Origin: Nitratireductor sp. XY-223
Lineage (GTDB): Bacteria > Pseudomonadota > Alphaproteobacteria > Rhizobiales > Rhizobiaceae
Assembly: GCF_004959855.1 (NCBI RefSeq)
Contig: NZ_SPNT01000002.1
Coordinates: forward strand, 1-64,000
Reading direction: 5' to 3'
DNA length: 64,000 bases
Position numbers and translations under genes: made by a program. Shown in pieces: positions 47,828 to 57,160 of this stretch (position 1 is its first letter; every line of letters begins with the position of its first letter). Under the pieces are notes generated by a model. The model made no database searches, was not told where the DNA came from, and saw only the letters and a program-made list of their open reading frames with translations.

Positions 47828-47848
47828 GATATAAATATATCTTGATAT
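47828..47848. promoter_or_regulatory. Candidate operator upstream of metK
   Basis: GATATAAATATATCTTGATAT carries GATATA and TATATC as an inverted repeat with a 2-base spacer, and a second inverted pair ATATC-TT-GATAT shares the middle half-site. Such AT-rich dyads before metK in alphaproteobacteria fit a methionine-pathway repressor (for example a SahR-type ArsR protein). I could not confirm the factor. Confidence 0.4.
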
Positions 47849-47944
47849 GACCCGTCGAAGGCCAGCAGGCAGGAATTTACGGCAGTATCACGGCTGTCAG
47901 GAAAAGCTGAGGATTATAACGGCGCGGTGTCGGGAAAGGCGCGC

Positions 47945-47967
47945 GGCCAAATGGAATTTGGCCTTTT
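47945..47967. other. Hairpin downstream of phrR
   Basis: GGCCAAAT and ATTTGGCC form a perfect stem around GGA. The T run lies on the plus-strand side (TTTT), not on the minus-strand side where phrR is read, so it is not a clear terminator for phrR. Confidence 0.35.
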
Positions 47968-47981
47968 CCCGAACCAATGCG

Positions 47982-48407
47982 CTATTCGGAATCAGCAGCC
48001 AGCGCCTTGACAAGATCAACGATCTTGCGGCGGACCTTCGGATCGTCAATCTTGACGAATGCCCGGTTCAGCTGCAGTCCCTCCGACGACGAAAGAAAGT
48101 CGACGACGTAGTTCGAGCTGGACGATTCGGATGCGCCCGGCTGGCCGGTTGACGGATCGCCCGGTGCATCCTCGAAGAAAAAGGAGACCGGAACATTCAG
48201 TATCGATGAAATGTTCTGCAGCCGGCTGGCGCCGACACGGTTTGTACCCTTCTCGTATTTCTGAATCTGCTGGAACGTAATGCCCAGGCTTTCGCCGAGT
48301 TTCTCCTGGCTCATGCCGAGCATTGTGCGGCGCAGCCTGATGCGGCTGCCAACGTGTATGTCGATGGGATTTGGTTTCTTTTTATTTACGATTGTTGTCA
48401 TGGTCAT
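47982..48407 (-). CDS. Helix-turn-helix regulator of the PhrR/PraR type
   Basis: The product is a 141-residue cro/cI-type DNA-binding protein. The HTH is RIRLRRTMLGMSQEKLGESL followed by ITFQQIQKYEKGTNRVGASRL. The C-terminal half is short, with a Ser-rich linker (ASESSSSN) and a helical end (VDFLSSSEGLQLN). In Sinorhizobium, PhrR is low-pH induced and lies next to the gene called actA, an lnt homologue, matching the lnt neighbour here. Related PraR proteins affect biofilm and adhesin expression in Rhizobium. The ATG at 48407 follows GCAGGAAAT. Confidence 0.82.
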   Translation of the reverse strand: MTMTTIVNKKKPNPIDIHVGSRIRLRRTMLGMSQEKLGESLGITFQQIQKYEKGTNRVGASRLQNISSILNVPVSFFFEDAPGDPSTGQPGASESSSSNYVVDFLSSSEGLQLNRAFVKIDDPKVRRKIVDLVKALAADSE

Positions 48408-48564
48408 ATTTCCTGCAGCTGCAATTACAACTGCCTCGTGTTTGATGACACCGGCGCCCTTGAAGTATTGACCTCCGCCACCCCTATTGGAAGACTGTAC
48501 TACGCTGCAACACCAGCGGTTCTATTTTCACAAATACTATCTATGCAATTTTAGTGGATTTACG

Positions 48565-50151
48565 TCAATTGTCCGTTCTTGCAAAACTGTAACGAGAAAC
48601 TAGCGCAACCACCAAAAGCAAAGCGATAATCAACCAGAAGGCTATGCTCGAAGACCAAGTGCCCCTTTTTGCGTGTAAATTCCCGGGTAGCGCAATATCA
48701 ACAACACCAATCACGTTTTGTGACATTCCGTCTAATACACGTCCTTTTGCGTCCGTTACCGCGGAGATCCCGTTGTTGGCGGCACGCACGAGCGGCATTC
48801 CTGTCTCTACCGCGCGCAGTTGCGCCTGCCGGAAATGCTGATACGGACCGGGTGTGCGGCCATACCAGGCATCGTTGGTTACATTTAGTATAAAGTCCGC
48901 CGGCGGACCTTCAACCTCCAGTTCCGCCGGAAAAATGACTTCATAGCAGATAAGCGGCAGAAACCGCCGCCCGCCCGGCACCTCGACCGAATGCCGGCGG
49001 CTGCCGGCGGAAAACGCGCCCGGCGTATGGGCAATCGTCTGAAGGCCGGCGCTTTGCAGCAGGCCGGCAAAAGGCAGGTACTCCCCGAACGGCACCAGGT
49101 GGATCTTGTCGGCGGCCGCGACGATCTGCCCGTTGTCGTCAATAACGTAAATCGAGTTGTAGTAGCGCGCCGTTTCACCGCTTGCATCGCGTTCCTCGCG
49201 CACCGCGCCGGTGATCAGCGTCTGACCGTCCTCAAGCGCCTCCCCGATCATCGTCAGGGCCGCCGGATTGCTAGTCAGGATAAACGGGACAGATGTTTCG
49301 GGCCACACGACGTGTGTCGGCATTTTGCCGGACTGGCTCTCGCTCCTGGTCAGCGACAACAGCGTTTCGAATATCTCGAGGCGTTCGCCGTCCTCCCATT
49401 TCTCCGACTGGTCCACCGACGGCTGGACAATGCGGATAACGATTTCCGCCTCGGCGGCGGGTTCCGGTTGGGCAAGCCGCCACACACCGAACCCCACCTG
49501 GGCGACGAGAAGCAAGACGGCGATCGCCAATGCCGGAACCAGGCCGCGCCGGGTGGCGACGAGAGCCGGCACCGAAAAAACGAACACGGCCAGGGCGGAC
49601 ATGCCGAATATGCCGACCAGCGCCGAGGCCTGCATCATGACCGGAACCGGCATCAGGCCGTAACCGACGGCGTTCCAGGGAAAACCCGTCAGCAGGAAGC
49701 TGCGCAGCCACTCCGCGAGGCCGAAGCCGCAGGCCAGCGCGCAAAGCCTTCCAAGGCCGTCCGACCACAACAGCCGCGCAAAGGCCGTGGCCAGGCCGTA
49801 AAAAACCGCCAGCAGGGCCGGCAATCCGAGCACTGCGAGCGGCAGCGCCCAGGCAAACTGCTCGGCCTCGACCAACAGCGCGCTTCCAAGCCACCAGAGG
49901 CCGGCGACGAAATAGCCGAATCCAAACCACCAGCCGGTCCAGAAGGCCGGCGACAGGCGGCCGAGCGCCCCGGCTTCCGGGTCGCCGCTGGCGCCGTCAA
50001 GCAGCCAGACAAGCACCGTGAATGAGATGAACAGGGCGGCAAAGAAATCGAAGGGCGGCAGGGACAGGACGCCCAGGCCGCCGGCGCAAAAGGAAACAAT
50101 CCACCGCCTCGGCCCCCAAAGCAGCATGATTTTCCCGGCCAAGCGCTCCAT
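48565..50151 (-). CDS. lnt: Apolipoprotein N-acyltransferase
   Basis: This is a 528-residue inner-membrane nitrilase-fold enzyme. Eight-odd helices form the lid and bundle (1-230). The periplasmic catalytic triad is Glu in HVVWPETSVPF, Lys in DKIHLVPFGEYLPF and Cys in LPLICYEVIFP. It adds the third acyl chain to lipoproteins. In Sinorhizobium the homologue (actA) is linked to acid tolerance. It is followed by a PhrR-like gene, as there. The start at 50151 is preceded by a rather poor SD. Confidence 0.95.
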   Translation of the reverse strand: MERLAGKIMLLWGPRRWIVSFCAGGLGVLSLPPFDFFAALFISFTVLVWLLDGASGDPEAGALGRLSPAFWTGWWFGFGYFVAGLWWLGSALLVEAEQFAWALPLAVLGLPALLAVFYGLATAFARLLWSDGLGRLCALACGFGLAEWLRSFLLTGFPWNAVGYGLMPVPVMMQASALVGIFGMSALAVFVFSVPALVATRRGLVPALAIAVLLLVAQVGFGVWRLAQPEPAAEAEIVIRIVQPSVDQSEKWEDGERLEIFETLLSLTRSESQSGKMPTHVVWPETSVPFILTSNPAALTMIGEALEDGQTLITGAVREERDASGETARYYNSIYVIDDNGQIVAAADKIHLVPFGEYLPFAGLLQSAGLQTIAHTPGAFSAGSRRHSVEVPGGRRFLPLICYEVIFPAELEVEGPPADFILNVTNDAWYGRTPGPYQHFRQAQLRAVETGMPLVRAANNGISAVTDAKGRVLDGMSQNVIGVVDIALPGNLHAKRGTWSSSIAFWLIIALLLVVALVSRYSFARTDN

Positions 50152-50161
50152 GTCCCCTCCC

Positions 50162-50196
50162 TAGAGCAAGATGAGGTCGGGAATTGTCGCTCCCGA
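50162..50196. repeat. TAGAGCAAGATG lead-in with small palindrome
   Basis: CTAGAGCAAGATGA is followed by TCGGGA and TCCCGA around an 8-base loop. The first 13 bases equal those at the argB/acetyltransferase junction (15683), and the layout resembles the palindrome at 20970. It may be a short dispersed intergenic repeat. Confidence 0.4.
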
Positions 50197-50298
50197 TCCG
50201 TTCCGCCAGCCATACGGGTTCGGCCCGGCGAATCAGCCAACAGCGAATTTATATCAGAGTAAGCGAGCGGTTACCCGCCCCGTGGCAGCGCGAAACCG

Positions 50299-51474
50299 TC
50301 AGGAGGCGTCGGTTCCGGCCGGTTCGACAGGTTTTGCCTTTTGTTTCTGAGCAACGGGTTTTTCCGAGTCGGTCCGCTGCGGCCTGCGGCGGCGCTCGAC
50401 CATGCGGCGGCGCACGATGCGAACCCGCTTGATGCGGCGGGGATCGGCATCCAGGACGTGGAACTCGAATTGCGGCAATGCGCGAACAACTTCACCCCGG
50501 GCCGGAATGCGGCCGATGGCGGAGAAGATGAGGCCGCCGAGCGTGTCGACGTCCTCCGCCTTGTCCCCGACGTCGAAATCGCTGCCGATCATCTCGACAA
50601 TGTCCTCGAGCTCGACACGGGCGTCGGCGACGAACACATCCTCCGACACCTGGGTAATCATGTCAGCCTCGTCATCGTGTTCGTCCTCGATGTCGCCGAC
50701 CACCATCTCGACGATATCCTCGAGCGACACGAGGCCGTCCGTTCCGCCATATTCATCGATCACCAGCGCCATCTGCGTGCGCATGGCCTGCATCCGCTGC
50801 ATCAGGTCGGAGGCAAGCATGGACGGCGGCACGAACAGGACGTTGCGGATGATGCCGGCCTCCTCGACGGTCCTGGCCAGGTCGACGCGTGTAAGGTCGA
50901 ACTCGGCGGGCTTGGCGGATTTGTCCTTCTTTGCCGGACCATTGCCGTTGGCGGCCTTCGCGGCCGCCCCGTTTCGGGAGGAACGCCGCTTGTTGCGGGC
51001 CTGCCTAGTGATGTGGGCGACAAGGTCGCGAATGTGGACCATGCCCCGGGGGTCGTCGAGCGTATCGCCGTAAACGGGCATGCGCGAGTGGCCCGACTCC
51101 TCGAACAGGGCCATCAGTTCATCGAGCGCGATATTGCAGTCCACGGCCGTGATCTCGGCGCGCGGTATCATGACATCCTCGACACGCACTTCGCGCAGCC
51201 GCAGGATGTTGTGCAGCATCGCCCGCTCTTCCGGGGTAAAGGCAGCGCCGAAGACGCCATCCGCCGACAGCGCGTCGGTCAGATCCTCGCGCAGGCTGTG
51301 CTCATCCGAGGTTCTGAAAAGCCGAAGGATGCGCGACCACCAGCTGTGGCCGTTGCGCTCGTGCGGCTGGACGACAACCGGAAGCTGCCTACTTCCGGGG
51401 TCTTCGCCGCTGTCGGATTCCTGCGAACCGGCTGACGTGTCGGCCGGTGCGGCGTTGCTGGTTTGCTCGCTCAT
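50299..51474 (-). CDS. CorC/TlyC-type CBS-domain protein
   Basis: The 391-residue soluble protein has no membrane DUF21 domain, unlike full TlyC proteins. Two CBS repeats are seen: REVRVEDVMIPRAEITAVD and later PPSMLASDLMQRMQAM. A Lys/Ala/Asn-rich insertion of about 30 residues lies in between. A CorC/HlyC domain (EDVFVADARVELEDI) sits at the C-terminal half. The last 40 residues are highly basic. Such proteins are proposed to aid Mg2+/Co2+ handling or ribosome function; the phoH-ybeY-corC-lnt order is conserved in bacteria. Confidence 0.88.
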   Translation of the reverse strand: MSEQTSNAAPADTSAGSQESDSGEDPGSRQLPVVVQPHERNGHSWWSRILRLFRTSDEHSLREDLTDALSADGVFGAAFTPEERAMLHNILRLREVRVEDVMIPRAEITAVDCNIALDELMALFEESGHSRMPVYGDTLDDPRGMVHIRDLVAHITRQARNKRRSSRNGAAAKAANGNGPAKKDKSAKPAEFDLTRVDLARTVEEAGIIRNVLFVPPSMLASDLMQRMQAMRTQMALVIDEYGGTDGLVSLEDIVEMVVGDIEDEHDDEADMITQVSEDVFVADARVELEDIVEMIGSDFDVGDKAEDVDTLGGLIFSAIGRIPARGEVVRALPQFEFHVLDADPRRIKRVRIVRRRMVERRRRPQRTDSEKPVAQKQKAKPVEPAGTDAS

Positions 51475-51480
51475 CTCTCG

Positions 51481-52008
51481 TCAGGCTGGAAATGTGTTTT
51501 CATAGGGGTCAGATAGGTCGAGGGCCGCCAAAATGCGAGTCTCAAGGGCTTCCATTGCCTCAGCATCGTCATCGTCGATGTGATCATATCCTAACAGATG
51601 CAAAAATCCATGCACGAGCAAATGTGTCAGATGGTTATCGAAAGGGATATCCATCGCCTGCGACTCGCGGGCCACAGTTTCACGCGCGAACAGCACGTCG
51701 CCGAGCATCGGCCCCGGCATCTGCCCGGGTTCCAGCGGTGTCGCCGGAAAGGACAGGACATTCGTCGGCTTGTCCTGCGCGCGCCACTGATTGTTGATTT
51801 CGCGGACGGCCCGGTCGTCGGCAAACAGCAGCGACAGCTCACATCCCGAATCGGGAAAGGGCTGGCCCGCATGGCGCGCCAGATAACCGGCAGCCGTCGA
51901 AATCACGGTCCCGCACCGCGCCTCGAGTTCGCCCTTGTCCGGCCAGCCCGGCGCTTCGACGGCAATCTGGATGTCTATGGTGCTGCCCGCCGGCATGGTC
52001 CGGTTCAC
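51481..52008 (-). CDS. ybeY: rRNA maturation endonuclease YbeY
   Basis: This 175-residue zinc metalloprotein is needed for 16S 3'-end maturation and rRNA quality control. The zinc site is HLLVHGFLHLLGYDHIDDDDA, shown as HGFLHLLGYDH. LSLLFADDRAVREIN and PTNVLSFPAT are family blocks. The GTG at 52008 overlaps the phoH stop (GTGA); an ATG four codons later (51996) is the alternative. It lies between phoH and corC. Confidence 0.95.
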   Translation of the reverse strand: MNRTMPAGSTIDIQIAVEAPGWPDKGELEARCGTVISTAAGYLARHAGQPFPDSGCELSLLFADDRAVREINNQWRAQDKPTNVLSFPATPLEPGQMPGPMLGDVLFARETVARESQAMDIPFDNHLTHLLVHGFLHLLGYDHIDDDDAEAMEALETRILAALDLSDPYENTFPA

Positions 52009-53063
52009 TCGGCCCCGGACTGGTCGCTGTCGGCGATCACGGCGTTTTCAGCGTCATAGGCGGCGACGATCCTTGCGACCAGCGGATGGCGCACGACATC
52101 GGTATCGCGGAACCGCACGGTGATGACGCCCTCGACACCGCGCAGGATGTGCAGCGCCTCGACCAGGCCCGACTTGACGCCGCGCGGAAGATCGATCTGG
52201 CTCGGATCGCCGGTGACGATCATGCGAGCGTTCTCGCCCAGCCGCGTCAGGAACATCTTCATCTGCATGGAGGTGGTATTCTGCGCCTCGTCGAGGATGA
52301 CGGCGGCGTTGGCGAGCGTGCGGCCGCGCATGAAGGCCAGCGGTGCGATCTCGATGACACCGGCGGTGATGGCGCGCTCGACCTTCTCGCCCGGGATCAT
52401 GTCGTAGAGCGCGTCGTAGAGAGGGCGCAGATACGGATCGACCTTTTCCTTCATGTCGCCCGGCAGGTATCCGAGCCGTTCGCCTGCTTCGACGGCCGGG
52501 CGCGAAAGGATGATCTTCTCGATGAGGCCGCGTTCGAGAAGCTGTGCCGCATGGGCGACCGCCAGATAGGTCTTGCCGGTTCCGGCCGGTCCGATGCCGA
52601 ACAGCAGCTCGGCGCGGTCCATGGCGCGGATATAGGCGTCCTGATTGGGCGTGCGGGCGGTGATTGTCTTCTTGCGTGTCGCAACCTGGGCGAATGCCAT
52701 CTTGCCTTTGTTTTCCATGGTCGGCAGCGTCAACTGATCGTCCGCCGCGACTGCCATGCGCAAGGCGCCCTCGACGTCGGAGGCCTGGACCTCCTCGCCG
52801 TCCTGCAGACGGTCATAGAGATAGTCCAGGGCCCGGCGCGCCTGATTGATCGCCGTTTCGTCGCCCTGAATCGACACCTGGTTGCCGCGCGCACGCGCGT
52901 CGACCCCGAGCTTCTGCTCGATCAGTGCGAGATTCTGGTCAAACTGGCCGAACAGTTCGCTGGCGAGGCGATTGTTCTCAAAGGTCAGGACGATATGGGT
53001 CGTATCAGAGGCTCCGGACTTGCTGGCGCCGGATTTCTTCTTGATCGCCGCGGTTTTGCTCAA
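52005..53063 (-). CDS. ybeZ: PhoH-like ATPase (YbeZ)
   Basis: The protein has 352 residues. The Walker A is [12 protein letters not shown] and Walker B sits in [40 protein letters not shown] and [17 protein letters not shown] are typical of PhoH. An extra N-terminal RNA-binding-like region (1-130) is present, and [12 protein letters not shown] is a low-complexity start. It works with YbeY, and both overlap by GTGA and ATGA-type junctions with each other and miaB. Confidence 0.95.
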   Translation of the reverse strand: MSKTAAIKKKSGASKSGASDTTHIVLTFENNRLASELFGQFDQNLALIEQKLGVDARARGNQVSIQGDETAINQARRALDYLYDRLQDGEEVQASDVEGALRMAVAADDQLTLPTMENKGKMAFAQVATRKKTITARTPNQDAYIRAMDRAELLFGIGPAGTGKTYLAVAHAAQLLERGLIEKIILSRPAVEAGERLGYLPGDMKEKVDPYLRPLYDALYDMIPGEKVERAITAGVIEIAPLAFMRGRTLANAAVILDEAQNTTSMQMKMFLTRLGENARMIVTGDPSQIDLPRGVKSGLVEALHILRGVEGVITVRFRDTDVVRHPLVARIVAAYDAENAVIADSDQSGAE

Positions 53064-54484
53064 ATGGTCGAACTCCCGGATTCGCCCTGTATTTTATCGG
53101 CAAAAAGCGCGTTCGCTCCAGCCCGTGTGATTCTCACACGTATAATTTCACCGATTTGCGACGGATTTGCATCAACTATCACCGGCTGAAGCCAGGGCGA
53201 ACGTCCGATCAGCTGTCCGGCAAGGCGCCCCGGCTTTTCGAGCAGCAGGTCGATTTCCGTGCCGATACAGCTATCGGCGAACTCGGACTGGTGCTTGCGC
53301 AACAGTGCCTGCAGGCGATCGAGCCGTTTCGATTTCACATCCTCAGGCACCTGGTCGTCCCGTTCGGCGCCCGGCGTGCCGGGTCGCGGCGAATACTTGA
53401 AAGAGAAAGCCTGTGCGTAACGCACTTTTTCCACAAGCTGCAGCGTTGCCTCGAAATCGGCGTCGCTTTCACCCGGAAAGCCGACAATGAAGTCGCCTGA
53501 TAGTGCGATATCGGGGCGGGCCGCGCGGATGCGGTCGACAAGGCGCAGATAATCCTGCGCCGTGTGCCGCCTGTTCATGGCCTTGAGCACGCTGTCCGAA
53601 CCGGCCTGGACGGGCAGGTGCAGATAGGGCATCAGCTTTTCAAGATCGCGATGCGCCGCGATCAGGGCGTCGTCCATGTCGCGCGGATGGCTCGTCGTGT
53701 AGCGCAGGCGCTCCAGGCCATCGATATCGGACAGACGCCGGAGCAGTTCTCCAAGCCCCCATTCACGGCCGTCCGGCCCGGCGCCGTGCCAGGCATTGAC
53801 GTTCTGTCCCAGAAGCGTGATCTCGCGGACGCCTGCGGAAACAAGGTTCTCGGCCTCGCGGACGATCTGCCCGACCGGGCGCGAGACTTCCGATCCACGG
53901 GTGTAAGGCACCACACAGAATGTGCAGAACTTGTCGCAACCCTCCTGGACGGTGAGAAACGCGGTCACGCCGCGCGCGGCTATGACCTCCTTTTCCGGCC
54001 TCGGCAGGTGCTCGAACTTATCCTCGATCGCATAGTCCGTCTCGACCACCTTCTCGCCGCCGCGCGCCCTTGCCAGCGCCTCGGGCAGACGGTGATAGGT
54101 TTGCGGGCCGATGACCAGGTCGACGACCGGCGCACGGCGGATGATCTCCTGACCCTCCGCCTGGGCAACGCAGCCGGCGACACCGACCATCAGGTCCTCG
54201 CCGTTGGCGGCGCGCGCCTCCTTGAGCTGACGGATACGGCCGAGTTCCGAATACACCTTTTCGGCAGCCTTTTCGCGGATATGGCAGGTGTTGAGAAGCA
54301 GCAGATCGGCGTCCTCGGGATTGTCGGTCACCCGGTAGCCGTCGCTGGCCAGCGCATCGGCCATGCGCTCCGAATCATAGACGTTCATCTGGCAGCCATA
54401 GGTCTTGACGAAGACCTTGCGGGCTTTCGATGCCGTATCCGCATAGGCGGCGGACGATTCGTCCTTCTGTGCGTCAATCTGCAT
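53060..54484 (-). CDS. miaB: tRNA-2-methylthio-N6-dimethylallyladenosine synthase
   Basis: This is a 474-residue radical-SAM methylthiotransferase. The N-terminal cluster is held by Cys in [23 protein letters not shown] and GVAGCVAQ. The radical SAM cluster is CDKFCTFC, followed by [17 protein letters not shown] domain ends the protein. It modifies A37 of tRNAs that read U-starting codons. Its last 4 bases overlap the phoH start, and it heads the miaB-ybeZ-ybeY run. Confidence 0.97.
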   Translation of the reverse strand: MQIDAQKDESSAAYADTASKARKVFVKTYGCQMNVYDSERMADALASDGYRVTDNPEDADLLLLNTCHIREKAAEKVYSELGRIRQLKEARAANGEDLMVGVAGCVAQAEGQEIIRRAPVVDLVIGPQTYHRLPEALARARGGEKVVETDYAIEDKFEHLPRPEKEVIAARGVTAFLTVQEGCDKFCTFCVVPYTRGSEVSRPVGQIVREAENLVSAGVREITLLGQNVNAWHGAGPDGREWGLGELLRRLSDIDGLERLRYTTSHPRDMDDALIAAHRDLEKLMPYLHLPVQAGSDSVLKAMNRRHTAQDYLRLVDRIRAARPDIALSGDFIVGFPGESDADFEATLQLVEKVRYAQAFSFKYSPRPGTPGAERDDQVPEDVKSKRLDRLQALLRKHQSEFADSCIGTEIDLLLEKPGRLAGQLIGRSPWLQPVIVDANPSQIGEIIRVRITRAGANALFADKIQGESGSSTI

Positions 54485-54664
54485 TCAATATCCGTTTGCC
54501 GATGCCGGTGGCCGAGTCCGATCGGGCTTCATACGCGCGATCCAGCCAAATATATAGTGTTCCGGACACGCAATCGCGGCTGTTTCATGCAGAGTCAAGC
54601 CAAAACCGGTTGCGAGGGCCTTAGAATCAGCGATCGGCGGAACCCGTGGACGCGGCAGCCCGGC

Positions 54665-55468
54665 CTAGTTCGCCGCCGCCCCGCCCCCGTAGAGCTGCTC
54701 CTGGTGCATCCTGCGGACCTGGCCCTCGATCTCGCGCGTCACCTGCTTGCGGTTGCTGTTCACGCCGTATTTCACCGGCTCGCCAAAGCACACCTGAACA
54801 TCGAAGGCGCCCTCCTTGAGAACGCCCTTCAGGTGCGGCGACAGCTCGGTATCGCCCGGCCAGGCCGCCAGCGGCCGGCCGTAGCGGCCGAGCGGCACGC
54901 CGTTGGCATGCGTATAGGCAATCGCGACCGGCTGGATCGAGACGCTGCCGGTCGGCGAAGCCTCAAGCGCCGAAGCGGCGGCACCGAAGAGCGAACTCTT
55001 GAACTCCAGTATCCGGTTGCCGTCCGAGGTTGTGCCCTCGGCGAAAAGCACAACGATCTCGCCATCGGCGAGGCGCCTGGCGACCTCGTTGACCTGCTCC
55101 CCGGTCTGACGCCGTCGTTCCCGCTCTATGAAGACGGTGCGCTGCCACCGGGCCAGCCAGCCGAAAATCGGCCAGTCCCGGACCTCGGACTTGGCGATGA
55201 AGACGACGTCCGCGACGGAGGAAAGCACCACGATGTCCTTCCAGCTGCTGTGGTTGGCGGCAATCAGCAGCGGGCGGTGCGTGTCGAGTTCGCCGTGCGT
55301 GATGACACGCAGACCCATCAGCCGTGCGGCAACGCGGTGCCACCAGCGCGGGAGATACCAGGACAGCCGCCAGTTGAAGCGGTTGGATGTCAACTGGACG
55401 GGCAACAGAAGGAGCGTCCACAGGACGACAAGCACCAGGACAATGACTATGCGGATCCACGCGATCAT
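54665..55468 (-). CDS. plsC: 1-acyl-sn-glycerol-3-phosphate acyltransferase
   Basis: This 267-residue membrane-bound acyltransferase has one or two N-terminal helices (1-25). The catalytic HX4D box is NHSSWKD and the substrate box is FAEGTTSDGNR, with PVAIAYTH further on. It adds the second acyl chain to make phosphatidic acid. It lies between mur and miaB, with about 180 bases before miaB. Confidence 0.9.
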   Translation of the reverse strand: MIAWIRIVIVLVLVVLWTLLLLPVQLTSNRFNWRLSWYLPRWWHRVAARLMGLRVITHGELDTHRPLLIAANHSSWKDIVVLSSVADVVFIAKSEVRDWPIFGWLARWQRTVFIERERRRQTGEQVNEVARRLADGEIVVLFAEGTTSDGNRILEFKSSLFGAAASALEASPTGSVSIQPVAIAYTHANGVPLGRYGRPLAAWPGDTELSPHLKGVLKEGAFDVQVCFGEPVKYGVNSNRKQVTREIEGQVRRMHQEQLYGGGAAAN

Positions 55469-55521
55469 CAGCGGCGGCGGCCCTCACGGCACCCGGTGTT
55501 GCAGCGAATCATCATTGCGGA

Positions 55522-55950
55522 TCAGTCTTTCGTCTTGTCGAGCGGTATTCCGTAAAGCTCGAGACGGTGATCGACCAGCCGGAAACCGTATTTGCGTGCG
55601 ATTTTTTCCTGCAGCGCCTCGATTTCCTCCGACTGGAACTCGATCACCCTGCCGCTCTTGAGATCGATGAGATGGTCATGGTGCTCATCGGGAACCGTCT
55701 CGTAGCGCGAGCGGCCGTCGCGGAAATCGTGGCGCTCGATGATGCCCGTATCCTCGAACAGCTTCACGGTCCGATAGACCGTCGAGATCGAGATATTCGG
55801 ATCAACTTCGGCAGAACGGCGATAGAGCTCCTCGACATCCGGGTGGTCGGCGGAACTTTCCAGCACCCGGGCAATGACGCGTCTTTGCTCCGTCATGCGC
55901 ATGCCGCGCTCGACGCATTGCTGCTCCAGGGTCTTTACTTCATCTGCCAC
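55522..55950 (-). CDS. mur: Fur-family manganese-responsive regulator Mur
   Basis: The protein has 142 residues. RMTEQRRVIARVLE, DVEELYRRSAEV and ISTVYRTVKLFEDTGIIERH form the winged helix. HHDHLIDLKSGRVIEF has the metal ligands. In rhizobia this Fur homologue represses Mn uptake genes rather than iron genes. A GTG at 55950 (VADEVKTLEQQC) is preferred: GAGGTGG lies just upstream and the start then equals family length. An ATG four codons earlier is possible. Confidence 0.9.
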   Translation of the reverse strand: MADEVKTLEQQCVERGMRMTEQRRVIARVLESSADHPDVEELYRRSAEVDPNISISTVYRTVKLFEDTGIIERHDFRDGRSRYETVPDEHHDHLIDLKSGRVIEFQSEEIEALQEKIARKYGFRLVDHRLELYGIPLDKTKD

Positions 55951-55991
55951 GCGCCACCTCACAGCCGTCCGTTCGCATTTTACGGACTGGC

Positions 55992-56483
55992 CTACCCAAG
56001 ATCGAGCCGCATGACAAGCGCGGCGGACTTCGCTCCACCGCCATCGTTGTAGTAGGCGGCCCGCTCGGCCACTTTCGAAAATCCGATTTTCCGGTAAAGG
56101 GCGAGGGCGGCGTCGTTGCCCTCGTCAACTTCAAGGAAGAGTCTTTGCGCACCCTCCGATCGCAGGTGCCGCAGCACCGCACCCATCAGCCGCCAGCCGA
56201 TCCCCGACTGGCGATGCTTGGGCCGCACGGCAATCGTCAGGATTTCGGCTTCGCCCTCGACAAGGCGCGCCAGGACGAAACCGCCGGGCCGCGCGCGTTT
56301 GCCGGGCCGACGCGCCATGAAGCCGAAAACCGGCTCCTGCGCCAGAAGGGCGCCGATCTCGCCATCGGTCCAGGCGCGCGAGAAGCCGGTTCCGTGCAGG
56401 GCCGCCGCCTCGGCGCAGTCCGCCGCGGTCATCTGTACGATCTCGAAACCGCCACTGCGGCGGAACAGCGAAGCCGCGGTCAT
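55992..56483 (-). CDS. rimI: Ribosomal-protein-alanine N-acetyltransferase RimI-like
   Basis: This is a 163-residue GNAT enzyme. The acetyl-CoA loop is RPKHRQSGIGWRLMGAV (QxxGxG-type). FLEVDEGNDAALALYRKIGF is the usual RimI ending. It likely acetylates S18 or threonylcarbamoyl factors. It overlaps tsaB by 4 bases, the common tsaB-rimI pairing. Its start ATG 56483 fits. Confidence 0.92.
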   Translation of the reverse strand: MTAASLFRRSGGFEIVQMTAADCAEAAALHGTGFSRAWTDGEIGALLAQEPVFGFMARRPGKRARPGGFVLARLVEGEAEILTIAVRPKHRQSGIGWRLMGAVLRHLRSEGAQRLFLEVDEGNDAALALYRKIGFSKVAERAAYYNDGGGAKSAALVMRLDLG

Positions 56484-57160
56484 GGCGCCGGCACCTTGCG
56501 CGGCAACGCGAATCCGGCCTGCGGCTTGGCATCGGCGGCTCTCAGATAAAGCGGCTTGGGCGCCTCACCGGCAGGCGGCTTGGAGGCCGCGCATCGCGCG
56601 TAGCTGGCGATATCGGCGGCCGCGACGTCACCCAGAATCTCGAGGTCGGCACCGTTGGCGGTGTCGGCGACAAGCGGCGCGCCGGAGCCGTACAGGCCCG
56701 CCCCGGCCGATTGTGCAAGGGCCGCGGCGGCCTCGAAAGACAAGGCGGCCGGCGCGTTTGCCGCCCGTCCCTCGTCATCGAAAAGCTGCACGAAGACCTC
56801 GCCGCGCCTGGCATCTTGAATGATCAGGACCGGACGCCCCTTCGGTACGTCCAGGATCAGCGCCTCGAAAGCGGTGATGCCCACGATCGGACACGAAAGG
56901 GCAAGCGCCAGTCCGCGCATCGCAGATACGCCAACCCGCACACCGGTGAAGGAGCCGGGGCCGACGGAAACGCCGAGGCGCCGCAGATCGCGGTAGGAAA
57001 CGCCGGCCTCGTGCAGCGCCGCCCCGATGACCGGAAACAGGCGTTCCGCGTGGCCGCGGCCGATATCCTCGACGGCCCTTCCGAGCACAGCGGAATTCGC
57101 CGCGTCGTAGACGCAGGCCGCGCAAAGTCGCGCAGATGTGTCAATCGCCAGCGTGATCAT
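56480..57160 (-). CDS. tsaB: tRNA threonylcarbamoyladenosine biosynthesis protein TsaB
   Basis: This is a 226-residue ASKHA-fold protein. It shows AIDTSARLCAACVYD, HAERLFPVIGAALHEAG and SVGPGSFTGVRVGVSAMRGLA (as VGPGSFTGVRVGVSAM), which mark TsaB. It partners TsaD in t6A37 formation. A Pro/Ala tail ends the protein. The 3' end of the upstream hydrolase gene overlaps its start by 20 bases. Confidence 0.95.
   Translation of the reverse strand: MITLAIDTSARLCAACVYDAANSAVLGRAVEDIGRGHAERLFPVIGAALHEAGVSYRDLRRLGVSVGPGSFTGVRVGVSAMRGLALALSCPIVGITAFEALILDVPKGRPVLIIQDARRGEVFVQLFDDEGRAANAPAALSFEAAAALAQSAGAGLYGSGAPLVADTANGADLEILGDVAAADIASYARCAASKPPAGEAPKPLYLRAADAKPQAGFALPRKVPAP

Noticed and set aside
47757-47981. 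SAM riboswitch before metK
   Set aside because: I could not see the stems or conserved loops of a known SAM class; a protein operator fits better.
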